Shown piece by piece: positions 40,606 to 46,268 of a DNA stretch of 46,268 nt (within the stretch, counting starts at the first letter, position 1; each line of letters starts with the position of its first letter). The stretch covers positions 1 to 46,268 of the forward strand of contig JAIVHM010000004.1 in assembly GCA_020201095.1 (NCBI GenBank), in the 5' to 3' direction. The stretch is from Halomonas sp. GTDB taxonomy: Bacteria; Pseudomonadota; Gammaproteobacteria; Pseudomonadales; Halomonadaceae. A model generated the notes under the pieces. That model had not been told where the DNA came from, did not search any database, and saw only the letters and a list, made by a program, of their open reading frames with translations. The position numbers and the translations under genes were made by a program.

Positions 40606-42732
40606 ATGGAAATCAAAGTTAACTATCTCGACAACCTCCGCCTTGAGGCCAAGTTCGACGATTTTACGGTCATCTCTGACCAGCCAATTCGCTATAAAGG
40701 CGACGGCTCGGCGCCAGGGCCGTTTGACTATTTCCTGGCATCGTCGGCGATGTGCGCTGCCTACTTCGTCAAGGTGTACTGTAACGCGCGGAACATTCCC
40801 ACCGAGAACATCCGCCTGTCGCAAAATAACATCGTCGACCCGGAAAACCGCTACAAGCAGATTTTCAAGATCCAGGTCGAACTGCCGGAGGATATCTCTG
40901 AGAAAGATCGTGAAGGCATGCTGCGCTCCATCGACCGTTGTACGGTGAAGAAAGTCGTCCAGACCGGCCCTGAGTTTCAGATCGAGGTGGTCGAGAACAT
41001 CGACGAGGACGCCCAGGCGCTGCTGATGGGCGCGCCGGAAGGCAGCAGCACCTACGCTGATTTGGGCATGAAGATCGAGATCGCCTCCTGGCGCAATATC
41101 GTGCCCCACGTCTGGTCGCTGCATATTCGCGATGCGGCCTCGCCAATGTGCTTTACCAACGGCAAAGGCGCGACTAAAGAGAGCGCGCTGTGCTCAGCGC
41201 TGGGCGAGTTTATCGAGCGTTTGAGCTGCAACTTTTTCTATAACGACCAGTTCTTTGGCGAAGAGATTGCGGGTAGCGAATTCGTTCACTATCCCAATGA
41301 GAAATGGTTCCAGCCGGGCCCGAACGACGAATTGCCTGAAGAAATTCTCGACGAGCATAGCCTTGCGATCTATAACCCGGAAGGCGAGCTGTGCGGCTCC
41401 AACCTGATCGATACCAACTCCGGCCGCGAAGACCGGGGCATTGTCTCGCTGCCTTATATTCGCCATTCCGATGGCGAGACGGTCTATTTCCCCTCCAATC
41501 TGGTCGAAAACCTGTTCCTCAGTAACGGCATGAGCGCGGGCAATACGCTAGTGGAAGCTCAGGTGCAGTGCCTGTCGGAGATTTTCGAGCGGGCGGTAAA
41601 GCGTGAAATCCTTGAGCAAGAGCTGACCCTGCCAGATGTGCCGCAGGAGGTGCTCGCGAAGTACCCAAGCATAGTAGAGGGCATTAATGCCCTGGAAGCC
41701 CAAGGGTTCCCGGTGCTGGTCAAAGATGCCTCCATGGGCGGTCAGTTCCCAGTCATGTGCGTCACGCTTATGAACCCGCGCACTGGTGGCGTGTTTGCCT
41801 CCTTCGGTGCCCACCCAAGCTTTGAAGTGGCGCTTGAGCGCAGCTTGACCGAGCTGCTCCAGGGCCGCAGCTTTGAAGGCCTGAACGATTTGCCGCTACC
41901 GACCTTTAATTCGCAAACCGTGGCCGAGCCGAACAACTTCGTTGAGCACTTTATCGACTCGGTAGGCGTGGTTTCCTGGCGTTTCTTTAGCGCCAAGCCC
42001 GACTTTGAGTTCAGCGAGTGGGACTTCTCCGGTAGCAACGAGGAAGAAGCCGAGACGCTGTTTGGTATCTTTGAAGAGCTAGGCGCGGAAGTGTATATGG
42101 CTGTCCATGAAGACCTGGGCGCGCCGGTGTGTCGCATTCTAGTGCCGGGCTACTCCGAGGTGTATCCGATCGAGGATTTGATCTGGGACAACACCAACAA
42201 GGCGCTGGATTACCGCGAGGATATTCTCAACCTGCACCGCCTGGATGACGGCGAGCTTACCAATCTGGTCGAGCGGCTGGAAGACAGCCAGATGGACGAC
42301 CACGCCGATATCATCACGCTGATCGGCGTTGAGTTTGACGAGAACACCGTTTGGGGCCAGTTGACCATTCTTGAACTGAAGCTGCTGGTCTATCTGGCGC
42401 TGCAGCGTCATGAAGAGGCGCTGGACTGCGTGCAGATGTTCCTCCAGTACAACGACAACACCGTCGAGCGCGGCCTTTTCTATCAGGCGGTGATCGCGGT
42501 ACTGGAAATTGTCCTGGATGATGAGCTGGAGCTTGAAGACTACCTGCACAACTTCCAGCGCATGTTCGGTGAAGCGACCATGGCGGCGGTTGTTGGCTCG
42601 GTGGAAGGCACCGTGCGCTTCCACGGACTAACGCCTACCAACATGCAGCTGGAAGGCCTGGAGCGCCACCAGCGCTTGATCGAAAGCTATAAGAAGCTCC
42701 ACGCTGCTCGGGCGGCCAAAGCGGGCATGTGA
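40606..42732 (+). CDS. OsmC-YcaO domain fusion protein
   Basis: 708 residues. The N-terminal OsmC domain (about 1-135) keeps a cysteine pair typical of OsmC peroxidases, C50 in LASSAMCAAYF and C112 in SIDRCTVKK. It is followed by a YcaO domain (about 150-560) with KGATKESALCSALGEFIERL, NGMSAGNTLVEAQVQCLSEI and FERAVKREILEQELTLPDVP, the glutamate-rich helices that form the ATP/Mg site of YcaO enzymes. A C-terminal region (about 570-700) is helical. YcaO enzymes activate amide oxygens with ATP, and E. coli YcaO has been linked to RimO modification of ribosomal protein S12. The role of the OsmC fusion is unknown. No strong ribosome binding site precedes the ATG. Confidence 0.9.
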   Translation: MEIKVNYLDNLRLEAKFDDFTVISDQPIRYKGDGSAPGPFDYFLASSAMCAAYFVKVYCNARNIPTENIRLSQNNIVDPENRYKQIFKIQVELPEDISEKDREGMLRSIDRCTVKKVVQTGPEFQIEVVENIDEDAQALLMGAPEGSSTYADLGMKIEIASWRNIVPHVWSLHIRDAASPMCFTNGKGATKESALCSALGEFIERLSCNFFYNDQFFGEEIAGSEFVHYPNEKWFQPGPNDELPEEILDEHSLAIYNPEGELCGSNLIDTNSGREDRGIVSLPYIRHSDGETVYFPSNLVENLFLSNGMSAGNTLVEAQVQCLSEIFERAVKREILEQELTLPDVPQEVLAKYPSIVEGINALEAQGFPVLVKDASMGGQFPVMCVTLMNPRTGGVFASFGAHPSFEVALERSLTELLQGRSFEGLNDLPLPTFNSQTVAEPNNFVEHFIDSVGVVSWRFFSAKPDFEFSEWDFSGSNEEEAETLFGIFEELGAEVYMAVHEDLGAPVCRILVPGYSEVYPIEDLIWDNTNKALDYREDILNLHRLDDGELTNLVERLEDSQMDDHADIITLIGVEFDENTVWGQLTILELKLLVYLALQRHEEALDCVQMFLQYNDNTVERGLFYQAVIAVLEIVLDDELELEDYLHNFQRMFGEATMAAVVGSVEGTVRFHGLTPTNMQLEGLERHQRLIESYKKLHAARAAKAGM

Positions 42733-42762
42733 AGCCGACAGAGCAATCATTTGCCATTACGC

Positions 42763-43689
42763 CTAAAGCGACAGAAAGAACAATATCAGCGGTGGCGACA
42801 GCAGCGAGAGAATAAACCCGCTGACCACGGCGATGGGGACGCAGGCGACGCCGCCGTGTTGTTGAATGACGGGTAGCGTGAAATCCATCGAGGTGGCGCC
42901 GCCATAGCCGATGGCAAGTGCTGTGTGGCGGTGGATCACCAGCGGGATCAGGATAAACGCCAACAGCTCGCGGGTCAGGTCGTTGAAAAATGCCACGCCG
43001 CCCATTAGCGGGCCTAGCTGGTCGCCAATCAGAATCGCTGACAGCGAGTACCAGCCAAAGCCCGCCGCCATGGCGAGGCCTTCGTTCCAACTGAGTGACA
43101 GAAGCGGTGCCGCCAGCAGGCCTGCGAGTAACGAGCTAAGCGCCAGGGTGACGGCAATCGCGAGCCCCAGGCGGTTGAGCAATATCTGCTTGAGCGGCAT
43201 GCCCGAGTTACGTAGTTGGCAGCCGATCAGCGCCAAAAGGCCATAGAGCACCCATTCGGCCAATAGATCGGCTGTGGAAAATAGCCCTTCACCTAACGCC
43301 GGCCCGGCCAGCAGACCGATGGTTACCCCGACGGCCACCACGACAACTAATAGTAACGAGCCCTGCATCGCGGCGAATTTGCTGGTTGGGGCATCTTTGA
43401 CCACCGGTGAATGGCCTGCCTTTAGTGCCACCCTGCGCGACAGCCACCAAAGCGCTACTAGATTAAGCAGCGTGGTAATACTAAACAGCAGCAGGGCGTT
43501 GCCACCCAGTTTGGTTAGTTGGCTGGACAGGTTTTCAAGCCCGGCAAGGCTAATACCCATCAGCAGTAGAATGATATAAACGGCGCTATTAACGGCCTGG
43601 TTGATGCGTTGCTGCCAACGCAAGGAGGGGGCACGCACCAGGTAACCCAGCAGCAGCGGGAGGAGGACAATCAGTAATCCGGAAAGCAT
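42763..43689 (-). CDS. lysO: LysO-family lysine exporter (DUF340)
   Basis: A 308-residue membrane protein with about nine helices. Conserved blocks of the YbjE/LysO family are LIVLLPLLLGYLV, ALIGCQLRNSGMPL, AAGFGWYSLSAILIGDQLG, VAFFNDLTRELLAFILIP and GGATSMDFTLPVIQQ. In E. coli LysO exports L-lysine and thialysine. Its ATG directly follows the stop of the DUF3108 gene (TAAATG), so the two are co-translated. It converges on the OsmC-YcaO gene. Confidence 0.88.
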   Translation of the reverse strand: MLSGLLIVLLPLLLGYLVRAPSLRWQQRINQAVNSAVYIILLLMGISLAGLENLSSQLTKLGGNALLLFSITTLLNLVALWWLSRRVALKAGHSPVVKDAPTSKFAAMQGSLLLVVVVAVGVTIGLLAGPALGEGLFSTADLLAEWVLYGLLALIGCQLRNSGMPLKQILLNRLGLAIAVTLALSSLLAGLLAAPLLSLSWNEGLAMAAGFGWYSLSAILIGDQLGPLMGGVAFFNDLTRELLAFILIPLVIHRHTALAIGYGGATSMDFTLPVIQQHGGVACVPIAVVSGFILSLLSPPLILFFLSL

Positions 43690-44406
43690 TTACGGCGTGG
43701 CGCCCCCGCCTGGGTTGAATTCGGTCAGGGCAAGCAGTGTTTCACGCTCGCCATCTTTGAAATATTCTGCGGAAAGCACTAGCCCTGGCCAGTCCGGGTG
43801 AAAGCTCAGGTGAAGCTCACTATCGCTTTTTTCTGCATTGAGCATGATGACATTCAGCGCGTCGAACTCACCGGCGGGGACGCTAATGGGGGCTTGGCTT
43901 TCCATGTAGTACTGGTAGTGCTCCTCTTCCCCTTCATGATCGAGAAAGCGCACATCGCAGGGGGACGCTTCGCTGCAATTTTCCTTGCCCGCGCGGCGGG
44001 AAAGATCGAACAGGGCGGTTTGTCGATCAAGCGTCGTCAGCTGTTCCTCCCTGAGTTGATAGTCGTTGCCGATGCCAAACAGTGAGTAACGGCTGTTATA
44101 AAGCAGCGCGTGCGTGGCGTCGTCAGCGACGCTAAAGCGGCTGCGCTCTTCACCACTAACCACGGCAATTGAGAAGCGCATGTCGCTGCGCCAGTGATTG
44201 TTTTCCTGGCTCAAGTGATGGGTGATGTTGGCGCTTGGCCAGCCGTCAACCTTGAGCCGGTAGTTTGCTTTAAAAGGCTGCGGCGCCGAATAATCCTTGC
44301 TGGGTGATGCCTCGGCAACGGTCGTCGTCAGGCCGGTAAAACACAGCGTGGCCGCAACCGCAAGGCAGTGCGGGTGCTGAAGAGCTTGGGATAGAGCACA
44401 TCGCAT
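43690..44406 (-). CDS. DUF3108 exported protein
   Basis: 238 residues from ATG at 44406 (complement) with AGGGAG upstream; a TTG six codons earlier is rejected. The signal peptide has hydrophobic CLAVAATLCFTGLTTTVA and cleavage near VAEA-S. The mature protein has the DUF3108 beta-rich pattern: FKANYRLKVDGWPSANITHHL, SRFSVADDATHALLYNSRYS, DRQTALFDLS, VPAGEFDALNVIML and WPGLVLSAEYFKDG. The function is not known, and a lipoprotein-carrier-like barrel is possible. It lies between pncB (52 bp upstream) and lysO. Confidence 0.8.
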   Translation of the reverse strand: MRCALSQALQHPHCLAVAATLCFTGLTTTVAEASPSKDYSAPQPFKANYRLKVDGWPSANITHHLSQENNHWRSDMRFSIAVVSGEERSRFSVADDATHALLYNSRYSLFGIGNDYQLREEQLTTLDRQTALFDLSRRAGKENCSEASPCDVRFLDHEGEEEHYQYYMESQAPISVPAGEFDALNVIMLNAEKSDSELHLSFHPDWPGLVLSAEYFKDGERETLLALTEFNPGGGATP

Positions 44407-44458
44407 CGTGAGTCTCCCTGACAAATGGTAGTCCAGCCAACGGGGTAGCCTAGCGCTA

Positions 44459-45808
44459 TCACACCGTGGACGATAGGTGTTTAAGGGAATCGCTCAGTTC
44501 CACCGGATAATCGCTTTCACCTTGCTCCAATGCCGTGACTGAGGCAGGAAAGCGGGGTAAGGCATCCGCCACGCGAGATCTGGCCTGCTGTGCTTGCGCC
44601 ATCGTGGTAGAAACAATAACACCGTTTTGTACGACCGGGCTTAGCAGAGCTTCTCCGGGGATGTTGGTTTCATCGCGTTGAGCAATTGTATCGCCAATAT
44701 ACCGCCCGGCAGCATCCTGGCGACGGTATAGCTGCTTGCGTGTTGGCAGGTTGATTTTTCCAGGCGAGTGTTTAGCCCTTGGTTTTCCGGCGTATTCAAC
44801 CAGTTTGTACGATAGATCGATGACCGGCGCATCCGCCGAAACGCCCATTTGGGTGCCGACACCAAAGGCGTCGATGGGGGCGTTCTGGGCAATAAGCTTG
44901 GCGATGCCATACTCGTCCAGACCGCTGCTGGCAATGATTTTGATGTCGTTGAAACCGGCTTCATCGAGCATTGCACGGGTTTCGAACGCAAGCTGGCCGA
45001 GATCGCCGGAGTCAAGACGCACAGCGCTCACCGACAACTCAGGGATGTCGCGGAGCATGTCAATTACATGCCTGACACCTTGCAGCGTATCGTAGGCGTC
45101 GACCAGTAAGGTGGTGTTGGGGTAGTGACGCGCGAACGCACGAAATGCCGCCGTCTCATCGTCGTGGGCAAGAATATAGCTGTGCGCCATAGTGCCGTTC
45201 AGCGGCAGATCATGACGCAGCCCGCCGAGCACATTACTGGTGCCGCTCAGCCCGGCGGTTTTGTAGGCGCGGACCCCACGCACGGCTGCGTCGATGCCGT
45301 GAACACGGCGCATGCCAAAATCGACCACCGGGCGATCACTGGCCGCCCACACGATGCGGGCGGCTTTGGAGGCGAGCACAGTTTCCAACTGCACGAGGTT
45401 CATGATGAGGCTTTCGAGCAGCTGTGCCTCGGCGATTGGCGCGTCCACTTCAAGCAGCGGTTGATGCGGGAAAAGCGGCGTTCCTTCGGGGACGGTCCAG
45501 ATGTCTCCCGAAAAGCGCCAGTTCGCCAACCAGTTCAGAAAGTCCTCGTCGAAGCGCCCGGTCGATGCGAGTTTTTCGATGGCCGCATCGTTAAAATGCA
45601 ACTGGCTGAGTTTGGCCGCCGCGTGCTGCTGGCCGCAGGCGAGGATAAAGCGGCGCGACGGGGGCAGCTGGCGGAAAAACAGGCTAAAGGTGGCGGGCGT
45701 ATCATGCATCGCCTCCTTCCAGTACGCCTGGGTCATGGTCAGTTGATAAAGGTCGGTTAATAGCGCCAACTCATCGTCTGCAACGCTCAGCGTTGACGGT
45801 TGATTCAT
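44459..45808 (-). CDS. pncB: nicotinate phosphoribosyltransferase
   Basis: 449 residues. Family blocks: LLTDLYQLTMTQAYW, FSLFFRQLPPSRRFILACG, VDFGMRRVHGIDAAVRG, TSNVLGGLRHDLPLNGTMAH (the autophosphorylated histidine lies in this region), DAYDTLQGV, VRLDSGDLG, IIASSGLDEYGI and GVGTQMGVSADAPVIDLSYK. It forms nicotinate mononucleotide from nicotinate and PRPP in NAD salvage. The ATG overlaps the pncA stop by 4 bp, coupling consecutive steps. Confidence 0.95.
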   Translation of the reverse strand: MNQPSTLSVADDELALLTDLYQLTMTQAYWKEAMHDTPATFSLFFRQLPPSRRFILACGQQHAAAKLSQLHFNDAAIEKLASTGRFDEDFLNWLANWRFSGDIWTVPEGTPLFPHQPLLEVDAPIAEAQLLESLIMNLVQLETVLASKAARIVWAASDRPVVDFGMRRVHGIDAAVRGVRAYKTAGLSGTSNVLGGLRHDLPLNGTMAHSYILAHDDETAAFRAFARHYPNTTLLVDAYDTLQGVRHVIDMLRDIPELSVSAVRLDSGDLGQLAFETRAMLDEAGFNDIKIIASSGLDEYGIAKLIAQNAPIDAFGVGTQMGVSADAPVIDLSYKLVEYAGKPRAKHSPGKINLPTRKQLYRRQDAAGRYIGDTIAQRDETNIPGEALLSPVVQNGVIVSTTMAQAQQARSRVADALPRFPASVTALEQGESDYPVELSDSLKHLSSTV

Positions 45809-46268
45809 GCGCGTACCTCGGCCCCGGCATCCTGCATTTCATGGCGGCATCGCGCGACGGCGTCAGGGTCGGCCGCGGCGCATAACGTTTCCAGCAACAG
45901 GGTTTTAAAGCCCTCGCGACAGGCGGCAATGACCGTCGCATGGACGCAGACATCAAGCGCCAGGCCGCAAACCACGACGCGCTGGATACCGTTTTCACGC
46001 AGATACTCGCCAAGCCCGGTGCCATCGAAGGCCGAGTAGGCATCGGCATTGAACGCTGTGGCCTTGCTGACGCGAATGACCCCATCAGGCAAGCTGAGGT
46101 CGGGGTGGAAAGCCGCTCCCGGCGTATCCTGAACGCAGTGTACCGGCCAGGGACCGCCTCGATGGCTAAAGCTGATATGGTCCACCGGATGCCAGTCGCG
46201 GGAAGCCACAATCGCCGCGCCAGCGTCTTGGGCAGCGGCAATTTCGGCATTGATGCCCGGCACCAGAG
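45805..46268 (-). CDS. pncA: nicotinamidase (5' end cut by window)
   Basis: The frame is open to the window end, so the N-terminus, including the first catalytic aspartate (DVQNDF region), is missing; about 153 residues are visible. Metal ligands are in SRDWHPVDHISF, the catalytic lysine is in VSKATAFNADAYSAF and the nucleophilic cysteine in CGLALDVCVHATV, typical of PncA. It deamidates nicotinamide to nicotinate, the substrate of the overlapping pncB product. Confidence 0.93.
   Translation of the reverse strand, partial: LVPGINAEIAAAQDAGAAIVASRDWHPVDHISFSHRGGPWPVHCVQDTPGAAFHPDLSLPDGVIRVSKATAFNADAYSAFDGTGLGEYLRENGIQRVVVCGLALDVCVHATVIAACREGFKTLLLETLCAAADPDAVARCRHEMQDAGAEVRA

Noticed and set aside
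40558-41124. A 188-codon minus-strand frame opposite the OsmC-YcaO gene
   Set aside because: It is fully antisense to a clear conserved domain and has no recognisable motif.
42635-43090. A 151-codon minus-strand frame over the end of OsmC-YcaO and lysO
   Set aside because: It overlaps lysO in another frame on the same strand, and the low-complexity Arg/Pro/Ala-rich product looks like a shadow.
1-46268. tRNA, rRNA, CRISPR arrays, insertion sequences, attachment sites, replication origin
   Set aside because: None was seen on reading: no repeat arrays, no transposase or integrase-like protein and no recognisable tRNA arms. A tRNAscan or ISfinder search was not possible here.

Overview
The window reads as a stretch of chromosome from a halophilic gammaproteobacterium close to Halomonas (family Halomonadaceae). 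This is inferred from gene content, not from a marker gene. The evidence is two TRAP transporters (one of the TAXI type), a large BCCT choline/betaine carrier with a BetI-like operator, an OsmC-YcaO fusion, many acidic proteins, moderate-to-high GC and dense overlapping operons. No rRNA, tRNA, CRISPR array, insertion sequence or phage gene was seen.

Layout. (1) 1-9807: the 3' end of an RpiR/SIS-type regulator, a four-gene polar-amino-acid-type ABC importer, two ureide catabolism enzymes (ureidoglycine aminohydrolase, ureidoglycolate lyase), pyruvate kinase, modABC molybdate uptake and a secreted DUF192 protein. Together these fit the end of purine/ureide breakdown: ureide uptake, release of glyoxylate, the PEP-to-pyruvate step, and molybdate for a xanthine-dehydrogenase-type enzyme that would lie outside the window. 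(2) 9804-13739: an EamA exporter divergent from a DctPQM TRAP system. (3) 14020-23996: a TAXI-TRAP system run together with a UspA protein, a periplasmic oxidoreductase-fold protein lacking cysteine, a hybrid histidine kinase, a FIST (NosP-like) sensor and a NahK-like hybrid kinase, converging on a LuxR-type regulator. (4) 24114-25634: ExaC-type aldehyde dehydrogenase. (5) 25795-29137: a stand-alone Hen1-like RNA methyltransferase, BetT with its operator and terminator, and a Spy/CpxP-like protein. (6) 29268-37258: a lipoprotein esterase, a BaeSR-like two-component system in one operon with an RND efflux pump whose permease gene is broken, and a NemR/AcuR-like regulator with its operator. (7) 37261-40425: an HTH regulator, a decayed alpha/beta-hydrolase remnant, and a lone FabF divergent from a TetR regulator. 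(8) 40606-46268: OsmC-YcaO, a LysO exporter, a DUF3108 protein, nicotinate phosphoribosyltransferase and a nicotinamidase cut by the window end.

The observations most worth following up are: the sensory operon behind the TAXI transporter, with its cysteine-free oxidoreductase fold; the solitary Hen1-like methyltransferase, whose 3' coding end also carries the terminator of the opposing betT gene; and two internal deletions, one in frame in the TAXI binding protein and one frameshifting in the RND permease. The deletions may be real gene decay or assembly faults. Function calls rest on motifs recognised by eye; no database search was run.
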